Assembly (NCBI RefSeq): GCF_039548895.1
Contig: NZ_JBCLVG010000002.1
Strand: one strand, 5' to 3'
Origin: Orlajensenia stereocauli
GTDB lineage: Bacteria; Actinomycetota; Actinomycetes; Actinomycetales; Microbacteriaceae
Length of the DNA: 64,000 bases
In this document: positions 27,891 to 35,970 of the stretch, one piece after another
Numbering within the stretch: position 1 is the first letter of the stretch
Layout: each line of letters opens with the position of its first letter
The notes under the pieces: generated by a model
Told to the model about the DNA's origin: nothing
Databases searched by the model: none
Seen by the model: the letters and a program-made list of their open reading frames with translations, nothing else
Translations under genes and position numbers: made by a program

Positions 27891-28694
27891 TCAGTACGAG
27901 GGGCCGCCGAAAGCATCCGTTCCGGGGATCCACCGGGTCGCGAGGGCTTCGGATCCTCGGGCGAGGAGCGCGACGTCCGCGCCGACCAGGATGAAGGAGG
28001 CACCGGCTTCGGCATAGGCGTCGGCGACCGCCGGATCGAAGGCGTTGACGCCGACGGGCTTTCCCGCGGCTCGCACGGCGTCGAACGTGCGGCGCACGGA
28101 TGTTGTCACGTCGGGATGCGCCTGCTGACCGAGCAGGCCCATCGAGGCGGCGAGATCCGAGGGTCCGACGAACACCCCGTCGATCCCGTCGACTCCGGCG
28201 ATGTCGGCGGCGTTGTCCACGCCCTCCGCCGTCTCGATCTGCACGAGGAGCGAGACGTGGTCTTCGGCGTTCTGGAGGTAGCCGTCGACACGATTCCATC
28301 GACCAGAGCGTGCGAGCGCTGACCCCACGCCGCGCCTGCCCCGCGGCGGGTAGTGCACGGCCTCGACGAGTGCCTGCGCCTCGGCAGCCGTGGAGACCAT
28401 CGGCACGAGGAGCGTCTGCGCACCGAGGTCGAGCACCTGCTTGATCGTGACGACGTCGCCGACGGGCACGCGCACGACCGGAGTGATCGGGTAGGAGGCG
28501 ACGGCCTGCAGCTGCGCGAGGACCGAATCGAGGCCGTTCGGCGAGTGCTCCATGTCGATGAGCATCCAGTCCAGCCCAGAACCCGCGCAGATCTCAGCCA
28601 CGAGGGCTGATCCCGAACAAGCCCAGATTCCCGCCAGCGGACGAGATGCGCCGGCGAGATCGTGGCGCAGGGTGGGCTTCAGACGAAGTGACAT
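27891..28694 (-). CDS. hpaI: HpcH/HpaI family 2,4-dihydroxyhept-2-ene-1,7-dioate aldolase
   Basis: 267-residue class II pyruvate aldolase, the last step of homoprotocatechuate breakdown, giving pyruvate and succinic semialdehyde. Motifs seen are DWMLIDMEHSPNG (catalytic/metal region), the metal-site run VQIETAEGVDNA and GVFVGPSDLAASMG. The start at 28694 gives MSLRLKPTLRHDL, normal for the family. It overlaps hpaH by 16 nt and is the last gene of the operon. Related GarL-type aldolases share the fold, but the neighbours favour HpaI. Confidence 0.9.
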   Translation of the reverse strand: MSLRLKPTLRHDLAGASRPLAGIWACSGSALVAEICAGSGLDWMLIDMEHSPNGLDSVLAQLQAVASYPITPVVRVPVGDVVTIKQVLDLGAQTLLVPMVSTAAEAQALVEAVHYPPRGRRGVGSALARSGRWNRVDGYLQNAEDHVSLLVQIETAEGVDNAADIAGVDGIDGVFVGPSDLAASMGLLGQQAHPDVTTSVRRTFDAVRAAGKPVGVNAFDPAVADAYAEAGASFILVGADVALLARGSEALATRWIPGTDAFGGPSY

Positions 28695-29464
28695 GTGATC
28701 GATCCCATCGGTCCGTAGTCGCACAGCACGACATCTCCGCGCGACACCCACATGGGACGCGTGAAGGATCCCGCCAGGATGATCTCCCCGGCCTCGAGTC
28801 TGCTGCCGTGCTGGTGGAACTTGTTCGCGAGCCACGCCACACCGGTGGCCGGGTGGTCGAGCACGCCGGCGGCGACCCCCGTCTCGGTGATCTCGCCGTT
28901 GCGGTACAGGAGCGCAGGAACCCAGCGCAGGTCGATCTCGTCGGGCCGCTTGCGCACCTCGCCGAGGACCATGCCCCCGTAGGCGGCGTTGTCGGAGATC
29001 GTGTCGACGATGGTTCGACCCTCGAGCTCGATGTGCGAGTTGAGGATCTCCAGCGCGGGGACGGCGTAGTCGATCGCCGCCAGGGCGTCGTCGAGAGTGC
29101 AGTCGGGCCCTTCGAGAGCCGCCTTCAACACGAACGCGAGTTCGACCTCGACGCGCACGTTGGAGAACTGGTCGACGGGGATCTCCGCTCCGCTGGCGTA
29201 GACGGTGTCGTCGAACATGACGCCGTAGTCCGGTTCGGTGATGCCCGTGGCTTCCTGCATCGCCTTCGAGGTCAGTCCGATCTTCCGGCCGATGAGCATC
29301 CGCCCGGCCCCGATGTTCTTGTCGCGCCAGACCCCTTGGATCGCATACGAGTCCTCGACGGTGGCCTCGGGATGCCGCGCGGTGATGCGCGGGATCACGC
29401 TGTGCGTGCGGTCGGCCTCGGCGAGTTCGTCCGCGATCTCCGCGATGGTCTCTGGCTGCAGCAT
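28679..29464 (-). CDS. hpaH: 2-oxo-hept-4-ene-1,7-dioate hydratase
   Basis: A 261-residue hydratase of the FAH superfamily that adds water to the oxo-heptenedioate intermediate before aldol cleavage. Family features: KIGLTSKAMQEATGITEPDYG, the metal/active-site strand VEVELAFVL and WLANKF. The ATG at 29464 follows GGAGGAGA by 5 nt; a GTG 21 nt upstream is less likely. It lies between hpaD and hpaI. Confidence 0.9.
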   Translation of the reverse strand: MLQPETIAEIADELAEADRTHSVIPRITARHPEATVEDSYAIQGVWRDKNIGAGRMLIGRKIGLTSKAMQEATGITEPDYGVMFDDTVYASGAEIPVDQFSNVRVEVELAFVLKAALEGPDCTLDDALAAIDYAVPALEILNSHIELEGRTIVDTISDNAAYGGMVLGEVRKRPDEIDLRWVPALLYRNGEITETGVAAGVLDHPATGVAWLANKFHQHGSRLEAGEIILAGSFTRPMWVSRGDVVLCDYGPMGSITCHFV

Positions 29465-29497
29465 CCGATTCTCCTCCGTGGGCACGCTATCGGGCGG

Positions 29498-30664
29498 TCA
29501 GAGCTGATGGCCGAGCTTGTACTCGCCCTGTTTCCACTCGGGCAGGGATGCCTCGGCTTCGTCGGGGCGCGTGTACGAGAAGCCGTCGGCTCCGATGGTG
29601 ACGGCCATCTCGGATGTGTCAGTGCGGGCCACCACGGGCTGCGGGTTGCCATCGAGATCGAGCACGAGGGAGGCCTCCGTGTACCAGGACGGCACCACGG
29701 GGTTTCCCCACCAGTCGCGCCTCTGGTTGTCGTGCACGTCCCAGGTGATCACCGGGTTGTCGGGATCGCCCGTGTAGTAGTCCTGCGTGTAGATCTCGAC
29801 CCTGTGGCCGTCGGGGTCGCGGAGGTAGAGGTAGAAGGCGTTGGAGACGCCGTGGCGTCCCGGCCCGCGTTCGATCGCATCCGAGCGACGCAGGGCTCCG
29901 AGCTTGTCGCAGATCGCGAGGATGTTGTGCTTCTCGTGCGTCGCGAACGCGACGTGATGCATCCGTGGTCCGTCGCCGCCGGTCATGGCGGTGTCGTGCA
30001 CTGTGGGCTTCCGGCGCATCCACGCGGCGTAGACGGTGCCTTCATCGTCCTGGATGTCCTCGGTCACGCGGAAACCGAGGTCCTGCATGAACTTGACTGC
30101 TCGGGGAACATCGGGGGTCACCTGGTTGAAGTGGTCGAGGCGCACCAGTTCGCCGGGGGTGTGCAGGTCGTAACGCCATGACAGACGCTCGACGTGCTCC
30201 GTCTGGAAGAAGAACTCGTACGGGAAGCCGAGCGGATCCTCGACTCGGACGGAATCGCCGATCCCCTTGACGAAGCCCTCGGCACGGCGCTCGATCCGGC
30301 ATCCGAGTTCCGAGTAATAGGCGACGGCCTTGTCGAGGTCCTCGGCTGCGCGCACGCGATAGGAGAACGCGGCGACGGCGGCGACGGTGCCCTGCCGGAG
30401 CACCAGGTTGTGGTGGATGAACTCCTCAGTCGAACGCAGGTAGACGGCATCGGAGTCCTCCTCCGTCACGTGCAGCCCGAGCACGTCGACGTAGAACTGG
30501 CGTGATGCGGCGAGGTCGGTCACGACGAGTTCCATGTAGGCGCAGCGCAGGATGTCCGGCGGGGACGACTGGGGGGTCGCGACGGGATTGTCCGTCTCGA
30601 TGGGGGCTTCCTGTGACACGAAGAAGCCCGAGGAGGTGAGCGTCTTGGCGGTCTTGTCAGTCAT
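29498..30664 (-). CDS. hpaD: 3,4-dihydroxyphenylacetate (homoprotocatechuate) 2,3-dioxygenase
   Basis: A 388-residue type I extradiol dioxygenase that opens the ring of homoprotocatechuate by meta cleavage. It can be aligned to the Brevibacterium fuscum enzyme with a constant offset of +23: metal ligands His178, His237 and Glu290 (155, 214, 267 there), acid/base His223 (200), Asn180 (157), Arg266 (243) and Tyr280 (257) are all present. The metal may be Fe or Mn. The 23-residue N-terminal extension is Thr/Ser/Pro-rich. The gene lies 56 nt downstream of hpaE. Confidence 0.95.
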   Translation of the reverse strand: MTDKTAKTLTSSGFFVSQEAPIETDNPVATPQSSPPDILRCAYMELVVTDLAASRQFYVDVLGLHVTEEDSDAVYLRSTEEFIHHNLVLRQGTVAAVAAFSYRVRAAEDLDKAVAYYSELGCRIERRAEGFVKGIGDSVRVEDPLGFPYEFFFQTEHVERLSWRYDLHTPGELVRLDHFNQVTPDVPRAVKFMQDLGFRVTEDIQDDEGTVYAAWMRRKPTVHDTAMTGGDGPRMHHVAFATHEKHNILAICDKLGALRRSDAIERGPGRHGVSNAFYLYLRDPDGHRVEIYTQDYYTGDPDNPVITWDVHDNQRRDWWGNPVVPSWYTEASLVLDLDGNPQPVVARTDTSEMAVTIGADGFSYTRPDEAEASLPEWKQGEYKLGHQL

Positions 30665-30720
30665 GTCAGCGTCCTTGCCGGTGATGTGGGATGAAGTGGG
30701 GATGCGGCTGCGTTCGGCGG

Positions 30721-32238
30721 CTAGTGCTTGCCGAAGGTCGGGTTGTGGACGTCGCCGAGGGTGATGTGCACGGCCTGCTGGTCGGTGTAGAAGTCGATCG
30801 AGCGATAGCCGCCCTCGTGCCCGAGGCCCGAGGCCTTGACGCCGCCGAAGGGGGTGCGAAGGTCACGGACGTTGTTCGAGTTGAGCCAGACCATGCCGGC
30901 CTGCACGGCTTGAGAGAAGTTGTGGGCACGCTTGAGGTCGTTCGTCCAGATATAGGCCGCCAGCCCGTACTTCGTGTCGTTCGCAAGCGCGAGTGCCTCC
31001 TCGTCGGTGTCGAACGGCGTGATCGCGACGACGGGTCCGAAGATCTCCTCCTGGAAGATGCGAGCGTCGGCGGGCACGTCGGCGAACACCGTCGGGGCGA
31101 CGAAGTTCCCGAACTCGAAGCCCTCCGGCTGTCCGCCCCCGGCGACGAGGCGCCCCTCGCTCTTGCCGATCTCGACATAGCCCATGACCTTGTCGAAGTG
31201 CTCGGGATGCACGAGCGCCCCGACCTCCGTGGCCGGGTCGTGGGGATAGCCGACCTTCACACGCTTCGCCTGCGCTGCGTAGCGCTCGACGAACTCGTCG
31301 TAGACGTCACGCTGGACCAGGATTCGGGATCCAGCCGTGCAGCGCTCGCCGTTCAGGGAGAAGACGCCGAAGATCGTCGCGTCCACCGCAGCTTCCAGGT
31401 CGGCGTCCGCGAAGACGACCGCGGGGCTCTTCCCTCCGAGCTCCATCGAGAGCCCCTTGAGGAACGGCGCGGCGTTGCCGAAGATGATCTGGCCGGTTCG
31501 GCTCTCGCCCGTGAACGAGATGAGCGGCACGTCGGGGTGCTTCACGAGCGCGTCGCCGGCGTCCTCGCCGAGGCCGTTGACGAGATTGAAGACCCCCTTC
31601 GGCAGGCCGGCCTCCTCGAAGATGCCCGCCCACAGCGATGCGGACAGCGGGGTGAACTCAGCGGGCTTCAGTACGGCCGTGTTTCCGCTGGCCAGGGCGG
31701 GACCCAGCTTCCACGATTCGAGCATGAAGGGCGTGTTCCACGGGGTGATGAGCCCCGCGACGCCGATCGGTTTGCGGTTGACGTAGTTGATCTGTCGGCC
31801 GGGAACCTTGAAGGTGTCGTCGGCCTGCGCGACGATCAGGTCGGCGAAGAACCGGAAGTTCTCCGCTGCCCGGCGTGCCTGGCCGAGAGCCTGCGTGATC
31901 GGCAGCCCCGAGTCGAAGGATTCGAGCTCGGCCAGCCTGGCATCGCGCAGCTCGACGAGGTCGGCGATGCGGTGCAGGATCCGAGATCGTTCGCGCGGCA
32001 GCATCCGAGGCCACGGGCCCTCCGTGAAGGCCCGGGTGGCTGCGGCGACAGCGAGGTCGATGTCTGCCTTCTTGCCGGCAGCGGCTTGGACGTACACCTC
32101 GTTCGAGACGGGCTCGAGCACGTCGAAGGTGTCGCCATCGACAGAATCGACGAACTCCCCGTCGATGTAGTGCTGGATGCGTGTTGGCAGATCGGCCGGC
32201 ACATGGCGCTGGTCCAGCGCCGGGCTTGTCTCGGTCAT
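30721..32238 (-). CDS. hpaE: 5-carboxymethyl-2-hydroxymuconate-semialdehyde dehydrogenase
   Basis: A 505-residue NAD-dependent aldehyde dehydrogenase that oxidises the ring-cleavage product made by HpaD. Seen are the cofactor loop GVAGLITPWNTPFML, the general base Glu in SMELGGKSP, the catalytic Cys in GERCTAGSR and EEIFGPVVAITPF. Length and position before hpaD indicate HpaE over a general betaine-aldehyde type enzyme. ATG at 32238 lies 19 nt after the GntR gene. Confidence 0.92.
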   Translation of the reverse strand: MTETSPALDQRHVPADLPTRIQHYIDGEFVDSVDGDTFDVLEPVSNEVYVQAAAGKKADIDLAVAAATRAFTEGPWPRMLPRERSRILHRIADLVELRDARLAELESFDSGLPITQALGQARRAAENFRFFADLIVAQADDTFKVPGRQINYVNRKPIGVAGLITPWNTPFMLESWKLGPALASGNTAVLKPAEFTPLSASLWAGIFEEAGLPKGVFNLVNGLGEDAGDALVKHPDVPLISFTGESRTGQIIFGNAAPFLKGLSMELGGKSPAVVFADADLEAAVDATIFGVFSLNGERCTAGSRILVQRDVYDEFVERYAAQAKRVKVGYPHDPATEVGALVHPEHFDKVMGYVEIGKSEGRLVAGGGQPEGFEFGNFVAPTVFADVPADARIFQEEIFGPVVAITPFDTDEEALALANDTKYGLAAYIWTNDLKRAHNFSQAVQAGMVWLNSNNVRDLRTPFGGVKASGLGHEGGYRSIDFYTDQQAVHITLGDVHNPTFGKH

Positions 32239-32257
32239 GGTTTCTCCAATGGGTGAT

Positions 32258-32941
32258 TCAGAATGCCGGCAGGCCGAGGGCCTCGTCAGGGTGCTCGTGG
32301 ATCATGTAGGCGTCCAGCGTGGCGGAACGGTGCCTGCGGGCCATCTTCTCGATCTCACCGAGCGGAGCGCCCGTCTCGATCAGCACGAGGATGTTCTCGT
32401 GTTCGCGCACCGACTCCTGAGCTCGGCCGGGCACGAAGCTGAAGGTCGAGTCACGGAGGTGACCGAGGCGAGCCCACTCCGACTCCACGAGTTCGAGCAT
32501 GCGCGGATTGGCGCACTTGGCGAACAGAACGGAATGGAACTGCTGGTTGAGCGAGGTGAACGCACGCGGCTCGAACTCGTCGAGACGTCCGATCATGAGC
32601 TCGTTGATCTGTCGAGCCCGACGGACGTCGTCAGCGGTCAACCGGCGCGCGGCCAGCGCTGTCGCAGTCCCTTCGAGGATGCTGAGAGCCTGCATGCTGA
32701 ATCGATACTGCGTGTCGTCGACCATCGATACGTGTGCGCCGACGTTGCGCTCGAAGGTCACGAGGCCTTCCGCCTCGAGCTGACGGATCGCCTCCCGGAC
32801 CGGGACGACGCTCATGTTCAGCTCGCCCGCGATCGTTCCGAGGACCAAGCGGTATCCGGGAGTGAACTCGTGGTTGGTGATGCGTTCGCGGACCCACCGG
32901 TAGGCGAGTTGCGACTTGCTGAGCGTGGTGGTGTCGGTCAT
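32258..32941 (-). CDS. GntR family regulator (FCD type) of the hpa operon
   Basis: 227 residues: an N-terminal winged helix (LAGELNMS-like segment IAGELNMSVVPVREAIRQLEAEG) and a C-terminal all-helical FCD ligand domain. It is coupled by a 4-nt overlap (ATGA) to the FAH-RraA gene, so it is produced with the enzymes it probably controls. E. coli uses a MarR protein (HpaR) in this role, so the regulator differs. A candidate operator is at 34465-34476. Confidence 0.88.
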   Translation of the reverse strand: MTDTTTLSKSQLAYRWVRERITNHEFTPGYRLVLGTIAGELNMSVVPVREAIRQLEAEGLVTFERNVGAHVSMVDDTQYRFSMQALSILEGTATALAARRLTADDVRRARQINELMIGRLDEFEPRAFTSLNQQFHSVLFAKCANPRMLELVESEWARLGHLRDSTFSFVPGRAQESVREHENILVLIETGAPLGEIEKMARRHRSATLDAYMIHEHPDEALGLPAF

Positions 32942-34434
32942 CTCGCACCCGTCTCGGATTCATAGCGGGCACGCCATTCGGCGTTGAGCGGGAACAGGCC
33001 GTCGACTGGATTGCCCTCGGCGACACGGGCGGCGATCCAGGCGTCCTCGTCCTCCTGCGCCAGGGCCGCGTCGGCGACCTCCTCGGCGATGCCCGGCGGG
33101 ATGACGATCACGCCGTCGCCATCGCCGACGATGATGTCGCCGGGCTGGACGGTGGTTCCGCCGCAGGCGATCGTGACGTCGACGTCCCACGGGACGTGCT
33201 TTCGCCCCAGCACGGCGGGATGGGCTCCCGCGGAGTAGACGGGTATGCCGACCGCGCTGACGGCGTCGGCGTCCCGTACTCCTCCATCGGTGACGATTCC
33301 CGCCGCTGCGCGCGCATGGGCGCGCAGGGCGAGGATGTCGCCGAGGGTTCCGGAGCACGACTCGCCGCGAGCCTCGATGACGATCACCTCACCCTCCGCG
33401 ACAGCATCGAAGGCGCGCTTCTGGGCGTTGTATCCACCGCCGTGCGAGACGAAGAGGTCCTCACGATTGGGAACGAACCGGAGGGTCTTCGCCGTCCCGA
33501 TGAGTTTCACACCGGGGTGCAGAGGGCGCACGCCGTCGATCGTCACGTTGTTCAGGCCGCGTTTGCGCAACTGCTGGGAGAGCCCGGCAACCGGTACCCT
33601 CTCGAGCTTCGCCCGCAAGGTCGGAGCGAGTCTGACGGATGCATCCGGAAGCCCGGCGCGTTCTCGCGACCCCCACGCCTCCTCGCGCTGGGTGTCGTCA
33701 ACGGCCGGGAGTGAGCCGAGAGAGCTGTCGAATGCCGGCTGTTCAGCCTGAGTGACCGTCGTCGTCAGCCGTCCGGAGGACGCGCCCGAACCCGGAGAGT
33801 CGACTTCGACCTCCACGGTGTCGCCAGGGACGATGACCGACGAGCCCGCCGGCGTTCCGGTGAGAATGACGTCGCCCCGCTCCAGGGTGAAGTGCTGCGA
33901 CAGGTCGGCGACGAACTGGGCGAGCGGGAACAGGAGACCTGCTGTCGAGTCCTCCTGGACGAGTTCACCGTTGACCCACGTGCGGAGCCGCAGGGAGGAC
34001 GGATCCACGGTGCGGGCGTCGATCATCCTCGGGCCGATCGGGGTGAACCCGTCGCCGCCCTTCGACCGGACATTGGAGCCCTTGTCGTTCGCGCGCAGGT
34101 CGTAGAGGCCGAGATCGTTCGAGGCGGTCACCCAGCCCACATGGCTCCACGCAGCCTCCTGGTCCACGCGCCGGGCTTCCGTCCCGATGACGAGTGCGAT
34201 CTCCCCCTCGAAAGCGAGCAGCTCGGTGCCGACGGGGCGTTCGACCGTGCCGCCCGAACCAGCGAGCGAGCTCGAGGGCTTGAAGAAGTAGGAGGGCGCG
34301 GACGGGCGACGGCCGCGCTGTTCGGCACGCGAGACGTAACTGAGGTGCACCGCGATGATCTTGCCGGGACGGCAGGGGAGCGCGGCGAATCGGGGATCGG
34401 TGGGCTCCGCCCCGGTCTCGTTCTCGATGGTCAT
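32938..34434 (-). CDS. FAH-domain / RraA-like fusion protein (HpaG role)
   Basis: 498 residues with two enzyme parts. Residues 1-230 are a fumarylacetoacetate-hydrolase-type domain with metal ligands Glu76, Glu78 (FEGEIALVIG) and Asp107 (SNDLGLYD), as in 5-oxopent-3-ene-tricarboxylate decarboxylase/isomerase HpaG. Residues 270-498 are an RraA/HMG-aldolase-like domain (RGESCSGTLGDILALRA, TDGGVRDADAV). E. coli HpaG has two FAH domains; here the second seems replaced by RraA, a fold that includes oxaloacetate-type decarboxylases. The start at 34434 has GAGGGAG upstream. It is first in the operon. Confidence 0.85.
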   Translation of the reverse strand: MTIENETGAEPTDPRFAALPCRPGKIIAVHLSYVSRAEQRGRRPSAPSYFFKPSSSLAGSGGTVERPVGTELLAFEGEIALVIGTEARRVDQEAAWSHVGWVTASNDLGLYDLRANDKGSNVRSKGGDGFTPIGPRMIDARTVDPSSLRLRTWVNGELVQEDSTAGLLFPLAQFVADLSQHFTLERGDVILTGTPAGSSVIVPGDTVEVEVDSPGSGASSGRLTTTVTQAEQPAFDSSLGSLPAVDDTQREEAWGSRERAGLPDASVRLAPTLRAKLERVPVAGLSQQLRKRGLNNVTIDGVRPLHPGVKLIGTAKTLRFVPNREDLFVSHGGGYNAQKRAFDAVAEGEVIVIEARGESCSGTLGDILALRAHARAAAGIVTDGGVRDADAVSAVGIPVYSAGAHPAVLGRKHVPWDVDVTIACGGTTVQPGDIIVGDGDGVIVIPPGIAEEVADAALAQEDEDAWIAARVAEGNPVDGLFPLNAEWRARYESETGAR

Positions 34435-34464
34435 GAGCTCCCTCGCCCTTGCGTCGTATTCGAA

Positions 34465-34476
34465 ATCGTATATGAT
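34465..34476. promoter_or_regulatory. Candidate GntR operator in the divergent hpa promoter
   Basis: ATCGTATATGAT is a palindrome with one symmetric mismatch pair, in the 132-bp gap between the divergent FAH-RraA and MFS genes. A TACGAT -10-like box for the minus operon overlaps it. TCGTAT is also repeated at 34454-34459. Confidence 0.45.
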
Positions 34477-34566
34477 CATGGGTGTTCGAGCAAGCACCGC
34501 GTCACACCGATTGCGGCCGGTTCGAGCGTAGACAGAGCCGTCGAACTGACACAGGAGTCACCCCGG

Positions 34567-35946
34567 ATGAGCGCACCACAGCCAGAAGGATTCACCGCAA
34601 CCGGAACGATCGCGGTCCAGGCGGACCGGCGCCGCGTCGTCTTCGCGACGATCGTCGGCACGACCGTCGAGTGGTACGACTTCTTCATCTATGCCACAGC
34701 GGTCGGCCTCGTCTTCGGCCAGCTCTTCTTCGCGCCGCTGGGAACCGACAGCACCATCCTCGCCTTCGCGACAGTCGGTGTGAGCTTCCTGTTCCGCCCG
34801 CTCGGTGCCTTCCTGGCAGGTCACTTCGGGGACAAGTACGGACGCAAGGTGGTGCTGATGTGGACGCTGATCCTGATGGGCGCGTCGACCGCCCTGATCG
34901 GCCTGCTCCCCACCTACGAGACGATCGGAATCGCTGCGCCGATCCTGCTCGTCCTCCTGCGCATCCTGCAGGGCATCTCCGCTGGAGGCGAGTGGGGCGG
35001 CGCCGTTCTGATGGCGGTCGAGCACGCGCCCCGCAAGCGGCGCGGAGTCTTCGGTGCGTCTCCGCAGATCGGAGTTCCGCTCGGACTGCTGCTCGCATCG
35101 GGCGTCATGGCCTTGATGACGATCATCGCTCCCGGCGACGCGTTCCTCCAGTGGGGCTGGCGCGTTCCGTTCCTGTTGAGCGTCGTGCTGATCCTGGTGG
35201 GCTACTACGTGCGTCGGAAGGTGGAGGAGAGCCCGGTGTTCACCGAGCTCGCCGAGCGAAAGGAGAAGGCGCAGATGCCGATCGTGCAGCTGTTCAAGAA
35301 GCACGCCCTCCTCGTCGTCATCGCCGCACTCGTGTTCGCCGGCAACAACGCCGTCGGGTACATGACCACGGGCGGTTACATCCAGGGGTACGCCACCAAC
35401 CCCGACGGGCCGCTCGCGTTCGAGCGCGGGCCGGTTCTCTGGGCCGTGACGGGATCCGCCGTGACGTGGCTGCTGTCCACACTCTTCGCCGGGTGGGTGT
35501 CCGACCGGATCGGGCGCCGCACGACGTATGTCATCGGCTGGATCCTGCAATTGATCGGTGTGTTCACTCTGTTCCCCCTGGTCAACAGCGGCAACATCGG
35601 ACTCCTCTTCGCCGGCCTCGCGATCCTGACGATCGGGCTCGGCTTCACGTACGGTCCGCAGGCGGCGCTGTACACGGAGCTCTTCCCCGCCTCGATTCGC
35701 TTCTCAGGCGTCTCCATCTCGTACGCCATCGGCGCGATCGTGGGTGGCGCCTTCGCCCCGACCATCGCAACGGCGCTCGTGCAGGCGACCGGCAGCACCC
35801 TGTCCGTCACCTGGTACCTCGCAGGGATGACCGTGATCGGACTGATCGCGACGCTCCTCCTTCGCGACCGGAGTGGAATCCCCCTCGGTCCGGACCACGA
35901 GGCCGAGCAGTCGGTCAGTCCGATCCGTGGCCTCGTCCGCGCGTAG
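34567..35946 (+). CDS. MFS transporter, metabolite:H+ symporter type
   Basis: A 459-residue inner-membrane carrier with 12 predicted helices. The N-terminal TTVEWYDFFIYATA, the loop DKYGRK between helices 2 and 3 and its counterpart SDRIGRR are hallmarks of the MHS family (proline/betaine, dicarboxylate, aromatic acid carriers). ATG at 34567 is preceded by AGGAG. It diverges from the hpa operon and is followed 24 nt later by an aromatic monooxygenase, so import of a hydroxyphenylacetate-like acid is a good guess, not proven. Confidence 0.88.
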   Translation: MSAPQPEGFTATGTIAVQADRRRVVFATIVGTTVEWYDFFIYATAVGLVFGQLFFAPLGTDSTILAFATVGVSFLFRPLGAFLAGHFGDKYGRKVVLMWTLILMGASTALIGLLPTYETIGIAAPILLVLLRILQGISAGGEWGGAVLMAVEHAPRKRRGVFGASPQIGVPLGLLLASGVMALMTIIAPGDAFLQWGWRVPFLLSVVLILVGYYVRRKVEESPVFTELAERKEKAQMPIVQLFKKHALLVVIAALVFAGNNAVGYMTTGGYIQGYATNPDGPLAFERGPVLWAVTGSAVTWLLSTLFAGWVSDRIGRRTTYVIGWILQLIGVFTLFPLVNSGNIGLLFAGLAILTIGLGFTYGPQAALYTELFPASIRFSGVSISYAIGAIVGGAFAPTIATALVQATGSTLSVTWYLAGMTVIGLIATLLLRDRSGIPLGPDHEAEQSVSPIRGLVRA

Positions 35947-35970
35947 TCCTCGAGGAGCTAAGGAATCAGC

